64,000 bases of DNA from Neodontobutis hainanensis (lineage: Eukaryota > Chordata > Actinopteri > Gobiiformes > Odontobutidae). Position numbers and translations under genes: made by a program. The stretch is taken from the NCBI GenBank assembly GCA_024349245.1, contig JALDNG010000479.1:62001-126000 (forward strand), written 5' to 3'. The notes under the pieces were generated by a model that did not search any database, had not been told where the DNA came from, and was given only the letters and a program-made list of their open reading frames with translations. This document shows, piece by piece, positions 12,854 to 25,249 of the stretch. Position 1 is the first letter of the stretch. Each line of letters begins with the position of its first letter.

Positions 12854-13895
12854 ATGACTGAGGAAGAGAATCACATTAACAATGAAAGAATTATAAGGAG
12901 AAGAAGGACTTTATCCACTGAACAAAAACGAGCAATAACAGAATATTTAAATCATGGAATACAAATCTCAGAAATTGCTAGAAGATTATTAATTCCTCGA
13001 ACAACAATATCTACATTTTCCAAAAGGTTTTTTGATGGGAGGGAAACAGTAAGACGAGGTCGCTCACAACAAACAAAGCTGAATGATCATCAAAAGGCCA
13101 GGCCCTATTCAGTTGGTTAGTGATGATCCTACACGAACACTTGAAGCATTGAAAACAACCATTGAGCGGGAATTTAATATTCAAATATGTAAAAGTTCGA
13201 TTGATCGTTATTTAAACGATTTTCATTATTCTATAAAACAATTAACTCTTGTTCCAGAGAGCAGAAATTGTGAAAGAACCATTTAACTGAGATTTGAATA
13301 TGCAATAAATTTTAGTAATTTGTATTTTAACGTGGAAGATGGTAGTTTTGTTTTTATTGATGAAGTAGGTTTTAGTGTTGCAACTAGAACGAAAAGAGGG
13401 CGAAGCTTAATAGGGAGATATGCACATTTACGAACACGTTCAATAAAATCAAGGAACATTTCGGTAATAGCTGCATGTAATAAATATGGGATGATAAATC
13501 ATCATATTCAAGATAATTCTGTAACTGGTATTCAATTCAGAGAATATTTGCTGCAATGTAAAGAGGTATGTATTGAAAAGGGAATTATCGATCCGATTTT
13601 TATAATGGATAATGCCCGCATCCATCATTTTCGTGAATTACGTGAAATACAATTGGAAAATATAATATCAATTAATTATCTTCCCCCCTATAGTCCCATG
13701 CTTAATCCAATTGAAAATGTATTTTCCAAGTGGAAAAATTACGTTATAAGGGAAAATGCACAGAATGAAAGCGAACTGAAAAATTTTATTCAAAATGGAT
13801 TTAATATAATTACTTCTTCGGATTGTAGTGGTTATTTTCGAAAAATGCTTGGTTATATTGAGAGGTCCAAATCCCGTGAAATTATACTTGAATAG
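12854..13895 (+). pseudogene. Tc1/mariner-type transposase, frameshifted and with a premature stop
   Basis: The N-terminal part (12854-13120) reads as helix-turn-helix DNA-binding sequence: STEQKRAITEYLNHGIQISE, then RTTIS. The frame shifts by one near 13100-13108, where KLNDHQKAR gives way to IQLVSDDP in another frame. An in-frame TAA at 13284-13286 follows CERTI. The catalytic domain then reads on without a break: FIDEVGF carries the first aspartate, FIMDNARIH the second, and LPPYSPMLNPIE the glutamate. The last two are separated by 34 residues, a DD34E arrangement. Stop at 13893-13895. The catalytic residues are intact, so inactivation is by the frameshift and nonsense codon only. No GT-AG intron explains either break. 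Confidence 0.9.
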
Positions 13896-13964
13896 TTAAA
13901 AATTGATCTTTTATTAAATAAAAATTTTTTTATCTATTTTAATTTTAATTTATTTTTATAACAA

Positions 13965-14040
13965 CAATTATTTATTTATTTGATTTTTTTAATATGACGT
14001 TAATTTTTGGGAAAGTGACGTTATGTGCTGGGAAACCCTA
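13965..14040 (-). repeat. right terminal inverted repeat
   Basis: Reverse complement of the left repeat. It carries the same pair of sites, the outer one altered to TAACGTCAC. Confidence 0.9.
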
Positions 14041-14469
14041 TATTTTAAGACCATATTTCAAAGACTACTTCCCAAAGAATAAAAATATAGGGATAATGAA
14101 ATTACCATAATTAAAAGGGGACATTGTTTTAAATATACTGAGTTCGCACGTTTTATCATAATTTTAACAGATGAAAAACTCGTGAAAAATACATGTTTAG
14201 AAATAAAAATTAAAAAAAATCATACTCGTAGTAAACAAAAAAAGATTCAAAACCTCGACAAAAATTTTCACAAAAATTAAACTCATCTAATTCTCGTTTT
14301 TAAATCCTCTCGCCTTTTCGTGAATTAATCTTTCAATGAGTTTTTAACGAAAAGATAACTATCATCAGAGACTAAATATGTCAATTTATACTCCTCGTAA
14401 GAATATTTTTGTGACATCTTGAGATAATTTTATCAATGTAGATTTTGATGTTTATTGTCGATATTGAAC

Positions 14470-14655
14470 TCATTTTGTATAATAATTTCTTGAACTGTCG
14501 TATATTTTAATAAATTTTTGATATTCATCAGAAAATATATTTTCATATTCCTTCTCCATTGGTCTTAGTATGGTATGTGAATGTAAAATCTTCAGTGTAT
14601 TCAGGATGCAAGACATAACTGCCGAAATATTAATTTCAACTGACAAAATATCCAT
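14470..14655 (-). CDS. possible small protein, unknown function
   Basis: Begins at an ATG (14653-14655) and encodes 61 residues with balanced composition, for example HSHTILRPMEKEYENIFSDE near the middle. No signal peptide, membrane segment or known motif. It lies 430 bp beyond the transposon. Chance is not excluded. Confidence 0.28.
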   Translation of the reverse strand: MDILSVEINISAVMSCILNTLKILHSHTILRPMEKEYENIFSDEYQKFIKIYDSSRNYYTK

Positions 14656-14659
14656 GTAA

Positions 14660-17300
14660 TAACGGATGTTTGCAATTTTTGAATTGATTAAAAATTATCA
14701 AAATAAAGTTCGACGATGATTCTATATTTGTAATAATAATGTAAGTTTTTTTATCAATGAAATGAGTGTAAAAATTTTATATGATACGAGATTTCTGTTT
14801 CTCAAAATTGGTGCTTTAGACACAGTGATTTTACTAAATCTCACAAAATTATCATATTATGAATTCCATTGAAGATAAATAATATCATTATCAAACTCTT
14901 ATATTTGCTTTATCTCTAAATTTTGAAATTTATATTTTCCTAAAATAATTTAAATTTCTCATGTCTGGACCAAAGCTTAAACTTTTTCTTTCAATCATTT
15001 TTCAGATATTTGTTTGTTTTAAAAATGGCAAAAATTATTGCTTATAATGACGCTATTTTAGCTGGTAAATTCAAAACGTTTGAGACCTTTGAAAAATGTC
15101 AATTTAGCTAAAAATGACCAATATTCCTGTTTATTTGAATTATTTAAGATAGTTCATTGCAAATATCAGGTTAAGAAAAGACATTAGGGTGAAACCAAAC
15201 ACTTCAAAAATTTATAAAACGTGTAAAAACGCGATGATTAATTATAATATTTAAAAATTAAAATAAAATGTTAAAATATCTCTCGATTTAAGAATATACT
15301 CACAAAATATAATTTTAGCATAGCATTCAAAACAATCTTTCAGGCGAATCTGTATGACAATCATTAAGTCAAAAAATATGAACAGTTCATAATTTTTCAA
15401 CTCTGACAAAGGAAAATTGATTAAATCTTCTCAGTAAACAATAAACGCTTGCATATTGTAAATACGGAACATAATTTTCTTGTAAATCTAATTATAAATG
15501 GACTTAATTGAATTTGTTACGTTCTAAATTTGACTTAAATAATGGTTGTCTTCTTATAGATATCTTAATAGTTGAACAAAATTTCAAATCTATTGATTTA
15601 ACTATATTTGATATAGATACAGTTTCATCCAAGTTTATCCTGCACAGAATAGATTTGGTTAATTGGATAATAAATTATTCATTTCTTTATAAATTTATGA
15701 TATTAAAAAATTTTAACCTTATTGTTTATATAAAGAATAATTGAGAGTTTAATTCAATATCCAAAAGATATGAAATGTTGAATTTTATGAGAATATGTTA
15801 ATTTATTTATTAACTTGGCTACTCATTGTATTTTCGTACGGTTTCTGGCATCTTTCGAAAAATACTTCGAGACAAATCCAAGTTATATTTAATATCCTTC
15901 AATTTAAAAAAGACAATAAACTTGGATGGGGATTTTTATATTCATAAAATATTTAAATTAAAAGCGAGTGAACTTAATTAAATTAACCTAATTCTCCCTT
16001 ACCAGGTAGTTATACTTCATATTTTATGCATTTAACGTTTTCTTATAGTTCTTTAACACAGTTTAAAACATGAGTTGGTTTCTAGGGTGATAAATTTATT
16101 TTACTTCGAGTATTTCCATTTACTCAAAAAATTATTAATTCTATTTTTAAAGATCCATAAAATTGATTTTTTGTTTTTTTATTTCAACAAAATCTTGCAA
16201 AAAATTTTATTCCTATATGCTTCAATCATTTCATCCCCCTCTTTCAACTACTTATTTTAGAAGAACCTGAATTCGAAAAATTCTTTTAAAGGTTGAAAAA
16301 ATAACAAATACTATCAGTCACGAACCTCTCTGCTCACATATTTCAATGAAATTCCATTGCCAAAACGGGAATAGAATAAGTTATTTTTGGAAGACAAAAA
16401 TTTATTGCCTCATCGTTATATCTCACGACTGCGTATTCATGAGGTAACTTAAAAATATCGCTTAATATGTAAGTTACTCTTAAAAAATTCTTTGTCGTTA
16501 AATTTTTTGAAACCTAAGTTTATTTTGATTTTTGAGAACAGTTCAGTGATTCACAAATGATAACTAAATAAATTTTTAAGAGATTAGATAATTCATTCTG
16601 AGTTTTGATTTTGTAAATTTGTGATCAACAGGATCTAAGAATTCTTTTGAAAGTTGAGTTTATTCGAAACTTTTTCGACAAGTCCTTTGGATGATCAATA
16701 TTATTTTAATTGCCGTTTAACGCTATCAACCTAGCAGATAAACTGATAATGGTTCCATAAATACATTGCTGATAAAATTTATCATGGAAAAATTTTCAAA
16801 AAATCAGTAAACTGGTCGATGTATTCTTGATAATGTGTTATTAGTATATAAGTATTCAAAGCTCTTTTGATTATTTCGTCAATAAAAATTTATATTTTTA
16901 AGTTAACTCGAATCTAAGATAAGCAAGACATTTAAAATATCTGACATCACTTTTTTGTTCCGATTGATATGATTCTTTACAAGAGGAATTCATGGGATTA
17001 CTTCATTGTTCTATGATAATTTTTTAGGATAAATTTACTTCTCAATGTTCCATATCTACTCTATGAATCGTATTAACTAAACTATAAAAATCGTTCATTA
17101 ACTTTAGTTTCCCTCTCAAAATAAAAATTATCTTGAAATGATAAAATACCTGTTATAGACTGTCTACTACTTAGACAAGTTTGATGTTGCATTGCTTTTA
17201 TATACAAATTTCAGTAATCTTCAACCAATACAAACAAAAACAGAGGCCTTTAATTTTTATCTCAACAATAATAAATTTCAAATGTGTTTGTATCTGAGAA
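14660..17300. other. AT-rich stretch, no gene recognised
   Basis: Only long hydrophobic or K/N-rich open frames typical of AT-rich noncoding DNA were seen. Confidence 0.4.
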
Positions 17301-17325
17301 TCGAGGATGAGTCAAAAGTGGCTAG
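17301..17325 (+). repeat. head of the dispersed repeat, copy 2 (short)
   Basis: TCGAGGATGAGTCAAAAGTGG matches the first bases of the copies at 31.41 and 60.13 kb. The distal parts of the repeat are not recognisable here. Confidence 0.35.
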
Positions 17326-18355
17326 GCATCTTTGAAATTTAGTTGTGTGTATGTATTCTCGTGGTACTCCACGACATATAAGCGTTAAACCCTTTAATAC
17401 ATAGCTCTTTCTTGAACAAACTTAAAGAATTCTCTTGTTTCGAAAAGTTTAAGACAATCCTTCACTTAAAATCTAACAATGGTATTATGTCCGCTGGATA
17501 GTATTAACATTGAAGCATAAGATATTTAAAATAACTGTAAATATCTTAATTAAATATATTATTTGTATGATAACGATTTTTGGTTTTTTTAATAAGGTAT
17601 ATCTTTTATATGTTTTTATAAGAAAAGAAAATAACAAACAGGAAGTTTTTTAAGGATAAATTCGTAAGAACATACAATTCAAGATTTTGAATATATATTT
17701 AAGATAAACTAAAATTATGATCATAATTCTCTTCCTATGGGTATTCTTAATGGCTGAAGTTGTTTGAATTAAAAATTTTTCAATGTTGTAATTATATTTA
17801 TAAGTAAAGATAAAAAAATTTACAGATCAAATTTGAAAGATTGAAAAAATGTTCCAATAAATATTCGAAGTGTCACATATTTAAATCCAGTCTTTCATTA
17901 GTTAATATGCTATTGTTATAAAAACATCGATTCAAATTTTCAAAACACATTTATTTCTTTAAACATGTTCTCTTTCGTAATTGAAAAATAAAATCAAGAA
18001 ATCCTTTGTTGGGTCTCCTCTCTAAAGCTTGAGTACACCTCTAGTCATCAAATATTCAATTCTTAGAGACTTTAGAAAAAAATTCATCAACTCTTTCAAA
18101 ATATCTCAATCAAATCAAATTTTCTCTTACAGATCAATTATTTAAATTTTTATCCTTAAAAAATATCAAATCTTATTTTGAACATTAATCAGTTTCAATC
18201 AAGTTTTAAACTTGATTAAGAGGTTGGGATAGAAAAAATTACAAAGTTTCACAATAAATTAGTTAAAACTGAATCTGATTCTTTTTAAACTCAAATTAAC
18301 ACATATTACGGATTCACATGTTGAAGTTCTGATAAATTTGCTTCATCCTCTTGAG

Positions 18356-18718
18356 CAAAACCATTTTTGTCACGATTATTTCAGATAAATTTTCTCAATG
18401 AAAAAATACCTCTTATTTTAAAGCGTTTATCTCCAATTCCAAAAAAACAACTATGGCCGAAATACGAATTGTTTAAGCATTTACCAACTTTGTTCAAAAG
18501 ATACATCTGTCAGAAGCAAGATATCATCGATTTAAAATATTGTACATTAGTAGATACCCGAAATCACAAAGATTAAAATACAGAACGGAAACTTCGAAAG
18601 GAAAGCTCAAGAATCTGTGAGAACGCTTGGGTCAAAATATTTCTTAAAGTTTATTTACCTTGTAATCAATTTGAAGCAATTTTACAAGTATCGATTGAAA
18701 AGGGTCGCAAATAAATAA
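18356..18718 (+). CDS. 3' part of a spliced gene, unknown basic protein
   Basis: The frame is open from a possible AG acceptor at 18354-18355. It contains LKRLSPIPKKQLWPKYELFK and FKRYICQKQDIIDLKYC. A 22 nt GT-AG intron (18550-18571, phase 0) removes the end of that frame. The spliced product continues IKIQNGNFERKAQESVRTLG, then a hydrophobic stretch YFLKFIYLVI, then a basic tail, with a stop at 18716-18718. Unspliced, an in-frame TAA occurs at 18574-18576. The 22 nt size matches the best-supported introns here. The 5' exons were not found. An alternative is an unspliced relic, since the pre-intron frame is also open beyond that TAA. Confidence 0.5.
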
Positions 18719-18919
18719 TTGATAAAATAACAAATTTCAAGGATATGCTAAACTTAATTTGTAAAAATATTCTCATTATTTCGAAATCTACTTAAAATTC
18801 TTTGCGTTCTTTTTTATTCATCACATGTATAAATAGTCACACATAAGAATTAAAAAATGTATAATTAACAATTATCAATGCATAAATAAATTTTAGAGAG
18901 ATAATCATGTAAATCTTAC

Positions 18920-19147
18920 TCAAAATAATAATTTTTGTGTTTCTTTTGATGATCTGAAGAAAATTAATTGCCTTATGTTCTGAATGTTATTTGCGAAGCA
19001 TTTATAACAGATAAATGACAGTCGAAAATAATGAAATTTCTTGTTCCTCACGACGCAGATAAACAAGCAAAAAGTGATAAATAACGTATTTAGAGTTGCA
19101 TTGGATTCAAAAACCGTACTTTTGAGTTTAAAAAATATAACTATCAT
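18920..19147 (-). CDS. possible small membrane protein
   Basis: Starts at ATG (19145-19147) and encodes 75 residues. A hydrophobic segment NTLFITFCLFICVV lies at about residues 20-33, followed by a basic, cysteine-containing part (RNKKFHYFRLSFICYKC). One membrane span is plausible. No homology recognised. It runs opposite to the gene fragment at 18.4-18.7 kb. Confidence 0.33.
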   Translation of the reverse strand: MIVIFFKLKSTVFESNATLNTLFITFCLFICVVRNKKFHYFRLSFICYKCFANNIQNIRQLIFFRSSKETQKLLF

Positions 19148-19149
19148 TT

Positions 19150-20100
19150 CATAAATATTATAATGTCAAACTTTGACTGAAAAATATAAGATTTTCTTTG
19201 ATTCTTAAAAGCTTGTACAAAATATAATTTTTTAATTGTTTAAAGTATCATTTGCTCTTAATTTAAATTTTGAAATAAATTATAATATCCAAGCATACAT
19301 CTGATAAAAGTAATTTAATACAATACTAGGTGAGTTCAAAGCAATATTATTGTTTACAGAAAGACTTAAACACAAAAAATATTTGTAGACGTATGACGAG
19401 GTAATATTATTGTTTGAATGGAACTACAACGTATTTAATATTTATTTTACTTTTTATGAATATGTCAGTCAAATATTTGAAGAAAAACAAATATTACCCA
19501 TTCAAAATAATTTTCAGTTTACTCAGAAGAAAACCCCTCAAAAATTAACTTATAACAACATTTTTCGGTGACTTGGAGAAATTAAAACACAATAATAATA
19601 TTATTCTTGTGTTTTTTCGAAGGGAACCCTAATCAGTTTATAAAAACGAATATGGGGTCTCAGTGAAGTAGCTGGTTATATGGCCAGGTCAACGTGAGTT
19701 AAGATTCTCAGCAACAGATTCACAAATTTCACTGATACGAAAAACATCTGATGACATGAGCTAATACCACATAAAATCTGTCTTCGATCAAGAAAATGTT
19801 TCCTTTGTTTTTTAATAACATGACAACCGATATCACATTATATATGAAACAGTATTAACACTCATTTTACCATTTCTCAACAAACGAGAAATAACTGGTC
19901 TCAAAAGTCATCAAAATGCACTTACTAGGAGACTGAAAAGTTTTGTGTTCCTTTCATAAACTAAAATTCATGTCAATATCCACTCATACTCCCTCTGCAA
20001 AGAGCAGTTCTTTAAAATTACACGATAATTTTCGAATAAAACTTGAAATTACAGATTTCAAAGATTAAAATGCACTTTAAGGTACAGTTGAATACCATCT
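19150..20100. other. no gene resolved
   Basis: Base composition from about 19.6 kb onward is less AT-rich than the deserts, as in the decayed element that follows, but no frame could be supported. Confidence 0.3.
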
Positions 20101-20376
20101 GGCAAAACTCCAAAGAAAGGATTCTCGTTTCGAAATTAGATTGAAGCATCAAGCTATCATGAATCGAGCAATCTCAGGAGACATACTAAAACACCGAGAT
20201 CTAAATAAGTTTTGACCATTATAAATTCGGTTTAAAAGCTCGAAAATGTCAATACCATTTCCCTTTCCAAATTCTTTATAAACACTCAATAAATAGTGTA
20301 AAAGCGATGAAAACTTATAGAAAGACATAATTGTGGTTATTCGACTGAAACACAATCTCAAATGTTTCTCGTCGAC
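20101..20376 (-). pseudogene. decayed coding segment, minus strand
   Basis: Open from about 20376 to a TGA at 20149-20151, with natural-looking residues (LLHYLLSVYKEFGKGNGIDI, then FELLNRIYNGQNLFRSRCF). The same frame resumes after the TGA with ISKRESFLWSFARWYSTVP, so the stop looks secondary. It lies downstream of the retroelement remnant on the same strand and could be its 3' part, but I cannot place it in a known domain. Confidence 0.35.
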
Positions 20377-21949
20377 ACACTAATACAAAAGTCCGGATCA
20401 TTAAAGTTGCATTTGACTATCCAAGCAATATTTCGAAAACTAGTTCACTCTTTAAGTTAAAGTTAATTTTTAGCACATATGTTTCTCATAGAACCTAGAA
20501 GATTATTTAATCGCCAAATTATTCTATCTTTGATAAGAATTCAGTAGGTATTTTTTACGATTTTGGATGCAGATCATCTTAGAGCAAACAATCTTTAAGT
20601 TTATTTTTCAAACAATAGGATTTCTGATGGTGAAAATTTTCTTGATGCTATAATATTTACAAGCTTGCTTTATAGTACACTCATGAAAAAGTTATGATTA
20701 TGATACAGACGAAGGTGTCATATTAAAATACCTGAATATTGGGTAAACGATGTTTCCAGAGAATACCATTCAAGTATATTTTATAGCGCCATACCGTATC
20801 ATTAGTGAAATAGTTACCTGCAAGCTCTGAAACTCTTCAAAGTTACTTCATCATAAGATTAAATTTTATAAATATCATTAAAAATCTCACATGAACAAAC
20901 AAAGAAGGTGCATCTTTACTTCAAAGGGTTTCCAAGAACTCTGAAAGCTGAGAAATTTTCAGGAAATATCTTTAAAATGATTATTTTAAAACATCCAGAT
21001 CAGAATCCTCTTTTAAACCTCTGACATTATCTTTAAAATGCTTGCTTGCATCATGTATTTAAAAGTAGATCTTATATGTAGCTATTAATATACCACGGTC
21101 TGAGAAGACCAAAAATATGGGAACCACAACACCTTTAATGACTATCTACTCACAAACGACTTTAGCTTGAGAAATGTTCTACAATAGTTTCAACGCCTTA
21201 TAAGTATGGCGGTTAAGATCTATATGCTGCATTTTTCAATAAGATAAATACTCAGAAAGTAATTATAATAAAGGAACAGGAAATACATATTTGAGTAATT
21301 TTTTCGAAGCTTGCAAGTGCAAGTCATGTTTGAAAACTAAAATAATCTTTATTTTTTGAAAAAGCCTTTGATTTAATGAGACCTTGAATATTACTCCGTA
21401 AGGCTCCTTATAATTCAGTATTATTTTAAATATATCCACAAAATCTTTAAACCTGAAAAAATAAAAAATAAAACTTTTAAATCTAAATTAATTAAAACCA
21501 CAAATTCATCCAGAAAGCTACACTGCTAATGCAGTCGAAGTTTAGCTTTATTAAACAGAAGAATCCACCTCATAAATGGTACAAATAATTAAATTATACC
21601 TTCATAAATATTCAATATTAAATGGCTTAATTTATTTGCTCGAATTAACTGAGAGAGGCGAACCCATGTTTATTACAACGTAATCTTCGGCAAAAGCAGT
21701 AGTATTGCTCGTATAACAATTTTAAATTGGTGCATATTCGCCCTAATTCTTTTTAGCAGGAAGCTTTCCGCTCAATAAAATACTTTTTTGAAATAAACGT
21801 CTTCCAATCATCTTAATATTTTAAATTATAGTTCTTTCTTAAAGGATCCGAACTTTAAAGTTTTCACAGATAAAATCAGACTGTTATCATCAATGTTAAT
21901 GAACAATGAACTATGGTAGGCTCAACAACAAAGATATTTGACGGCGAAA

Positions 21950-23280
21950 TTATAATTCACTCAAAATATTCGAGCATGTAAGTTGAGATATTATATCTTT
22001 CTATTCCTTGTTCGGAAAATTCACATTATCGTTGATATAATAATTCCAAAAATAGGCTGTTCTGACATGGAAAAATAACATCTGTTAAACGTGATTTCTT
22101 AAAAGCATTCCTTGTAAGATAATGAGTTATGAAGTAGTATTGAATGGAATTCTAAGAAAACACTAATTTACAAAGTTTTACAGATAATAAATCAACGAAT
22201 CTAACCACCCACGTGATGGAAAATCAGCTGGAAAATTATTTACTCCTTTGCATCCACCAACGAGATCAACTCTCAAAAACATACCTGCGAGTTTTGTATG
22301 ACACTGTCTAAACAAAGGTACAGATAGTTTTTAGCTTGCCTGCCTGACCTGTAAAGAACTGAAAATATACTAACATTTTTTAGCATTGCTAATGGATATT
22401 ACTCTCCTTCAAACGTCTCTGCGAGGATTTATATTTTACCATCGTTAACTTACATGTCTAAAAAAATTTTCTGCGCACAGTTACAATCCACAACAGCTTC
22501 CTAAAATGCCCATAAGCAATCAATACGCTAGATATTTCAGCCTAATATTGTTCTACGTAAATAGTTTCTACCTAAGAATTTAAGGTTTGGCATTCCCTTA
22601 ATTATCGTGTCCTATCGTGGTAGCCAGAAAGAATAAAATTTGTGCAGGTGGCATTTGAATCAAGCTAGGAATTTATCTTGATCGAACGGCTGACGAGAAC
22701 GCATAATTAAACTGTCTAGAAGAAGGCGGAATTTGAAAAACAAAAGCAGCACTACATACCAGGTAAGTCATCGACAACTGGACCAATCGCTTTCTTTGAG
22801 GTATACTGAATTTTCTTGACGATATTAAAGAAGATTTTATTGCCTTCTCTTCTAGGTTTATGTTTGTTCCTGTTTAGTTCATTCTTTTGATCTCCACAAT
22901 GAAGGCCTTATTGTATATTTACGTTTCAAAATTTTTAACAAACCTTTCATAAAATACCCAAGCAAATAGATTTACTCAAACATTAAACAATGTCATATAG
23001 TTCCAGAAGTAAATTTAGAAAGACAAAAGAGCCAATTCGTTTTCCACCGTCACAAAAACTGTGTGAATTAACCAGAACAATTGAGACTGGTTATATTTAA
23101 TACAACTCATTTCATTGGATGGAAAGTTAGCTTTCTCAAATAAATAATTTTTCAAACTAGAAGCTGCATTAGTGATATAAACTAACATGCTGATCAAAAA
23201 CCTGCAGACTACAAAAAAGCATCCATTGACAACGCCTAATCTTTTGATGGTTTTATGTTGTGATCATGCGTAAAAATTTA
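21950..23280 (-). mobile_element. decayed Ty3/gypsy-like retrotransposon fragment (RNase H to integrase)
   Basis: Reading the minus strand from about 23275, one frame contains LISMLVYITNAASSLKNYLF, placed like the YTDAS start of an RNase H domain. It continues with FPSNEMSCIKY and VTVENELALLSF, which resembles the VTE-KELLA motif of the same domain; frame stops interrupt what follows. Around 22490 a frame reads LLMGIL and, overlapping, EAVVDCNCAQK, resembling the HHCC-type finger before integrase (usually YWP-M...C..CQ) with its Trp codon turned into TGA. Near 22280 MFLRVDLVGGCKG recalls the first catalytic aspartate block. Stops and shifts occur throughout. No reverse transcriptase is found upstream and no terminal repeats were identified. 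Family assignment is by motif resemblance only. Confidence 0.5.
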
Positions 23281-23978
23281 TTGCATAATTCTTAATTCCG
23301 AATCATCTCTTATTTCGTCAATATATTAACACCGTTAAATATTCATTTCAATTTTGCTTTTTATCAAACAATAAAAAACTATTTTTTTCAAAGAAATAAG
23401 CAATATGTAAATAGTAAAAAAGCGAATAATGTTGTATTATCTGGCACATTAATTTAATTTTATCATTTTTAATACTTTAAATGCTAGAGAAATTTTTTAA
23501 TATAAAATATTTTTGTTTCATAGGGATAATTTAATTCTTGTTTTCCTTATGATGCGCGGTAATATGTTTGTTCATAATAAAAATGGAATTTATCATAATA
23601 TTTTTCGAATTTAGTTTTAAAATCCTTTTAAAGTAAATATATAAATATGTAAAATAACAGTTTACATCTTTATTCTCTGAGGTTTTAACTGGAAAAAATG
23701 ACGATAGTACTTTATTAGTTAATTACTTAGACGTACGTACAATATTTTAACAAAAATTTTTTGGGAATATCAAATAATATGCATTTCTGTGAATTTTTAT
23801 CATTTTACAGTTTACCAATGTTTAAAACAAACTTATATATTCGCAAGAGAAAACTCGTGATATTTCGACAGATTTCATTGATCGTTCATCATGTTTGATG
23901 GTTTTGCTTTTATTTTATTTTAATTTCAAGAAATATATTCGCTCCTTTGCACAATGTATTTAAAAGTTAATGCTTCAG

Positions 23979-25208
23979 GATACTCCAGAGACAGTCTTTT
24001 CGACCGTTACATCGAATTCACAATCAACTGATAGAATCATTAATAAATCTAGCTTGTCAAGCGTTCCCAATCAGATAGATCACCCTGTAGATATGCCAGG
24101 TTCTCAAATGTTTGTAATAGATTTTCAAAGTCATAATCCAATCCACACTTCAAGAATAATACCTGTTCAAACTCGATCGAGATCAAATCACGCTGATCTA
24201 TCGTACACAGAACGAAATTCAGATATAGCCCAGTTAGATGTTGTGACTTCTCCTCAAGTTGATGGGGATATTCTTCCGGTTGATACACAAACTGAGTACA
24301 ATTTAAATTTATACTTCAGCTTACATGCTGGAGCTATCCTCAAACCTGGATCAGATAAAACAATATCGAAGCGAGTTACTAGGACACGGACTGGAATAGT
24401 ACTAAAGAATAAACTTTCTCTAATAAGAGAAGCTAAACGAATTAAATTGCAGGCAGAAAAAGAACCTCTTACTAACGACGAAAAATTGAAAACGCGGGAT
24501 AATAACATGGAAACATTAAGAAAAGATTCCACTTTATCGAATTTAGTCAGTCCTGAAGCAGTTTTGATTCTGGATCGATGGAAACTACGAGTCGTTTAGC
24601 AGGTCATATTTTATAAAGTAAAAACAGCTCAAGTTGAATGGAATTCGGAAGAAAGTCATTCTCTATATACAAATTATTTTGTTCGTTTGTTTGATCCAAA
24701 CCACCATTATGAAGCTTCATCGAAAACCATGAAGGATATCAAAGAGAAACATTTTCTAGAATCTGCTATCCGAGAGCTAAGTGTTTCTGCACTTCGAAGT
24801 GCTCAGTACGATCCTAGGAATCTCAAACCAATTCCTAGCGACTTTTTTTCAGAAATATTGAATTCATTTCTGAAGTTTTGAAGAGAAATGGAAGTCGTTC
24901 ATAAGTTTACATCCAATGCCTTCATTAAAAAGAAAATATCGTTGCGATAATCAAGAATGCATCTTGCAATATATGCGGGAATTTTTGATTCCTAACGCAT
25001 TAGTTAATCAAAATATCTAACATAGAAATGCAAAAACTACATATCACAAGATAGCTCATCGTGTGTCGACTGCGGAATTCTAATCATGAAATTGTGTGAA
25101 AGTGAATTCGAAGGAATCGAAGATCATATCGATACAGTTATATTTTTATCTTCATTCAAGGAATACATCGATCAGAGACTTCGCCAAGATTTGCAAGATA
25201 ATTGCTGA
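23979..25208 (+). CDS. DPQ/C-x10-C-x2-C-G family protein, copy 2 (frame broken)
   Basis: Supported exons: 23979-24560, 24600-25002, 25026-25136 and 25161-25208. The last two introns (23 and 24 nt) align exactly with the family. A 39 nt intron at 24561-24599 is proposed because it removes an in-frame TAG; this one is less sure. Motifs are HPVDM, QLDVV and LPVDT in the polar region, ESHS then LFDPNHHY at the head of the helical domain, KCKNYIS and CVDCG in the 111 nt exon, and a terminal helix ending DNC. One extra T in the run 24876-24879 shifts the frame within FFSEILNSF. The N-terminal exon is unresolved: a hydrophobic start at about 23900-23940 (MVLLLFYF) is a candidate signal peptide but does not join in phase. 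About 380 residues without it. Confidence 0.72.
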
Positions 25209-25243
25209 ATCAGAAATTTGATGAAATTAAAATTTATTCAAAG

Positions 25244-25249
25244 AATAAA
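25244..25249 (+). terminator. candidate polyadenylation signal of copy 2
   Basis: AATAAA 36 bp after the stop codon. The motif is common by chance in this AT-rich sequence. Confidence 0.3.

Larger units (their letters stand above)
12695..14040 (+). mobile_element. Tc1/mariner-superfamily DNA transposon, 1346 bp
   Basis: Terminal inverted repeats of 76-77 bp are nearly identical (two substitutions and one A-run difference). They start TAGGGTTTCCCAGCA and are flanked by TA on both sides (12693-12694 and 14041-14042), the target duplication of this superfamily. One transposase coding region lies between them. The near-perfect repeats imply a young insertion, yet the transposase is broken, so this copy could move only if supplied in trans. 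Confidence 0.93.

Noticed and set aside
15508..15744. 78-codon open frame (+)
   Set aside because: Rich in I, L, N and F as expected by chance at this base composition, no ATG at its start and no splice or motif support.
16075..16260. 61-codon open frame (+)
   Set aside because: Low-complexity hydrophobic translation of AT-rich DNA with no ATG start.
24049..24532. Antisense open frames opposite copy 2
   Set aside because: They are shadows of the family gene: no splice support, no homologue opposite the other copies, and composition dictated by the plus-strand codons.
24597..24599. Idea that TAA and TAG encode glutamine (ciliate code), explaining in-frame stops
   Set aside because: Confident genes end at TAA at the expected family position (35962-35964) or after a basic membrane-protein tail (63368-63370). 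Stops inside frames usually fall in GT-AG introns. Readthrough past these stops gives no coding character.
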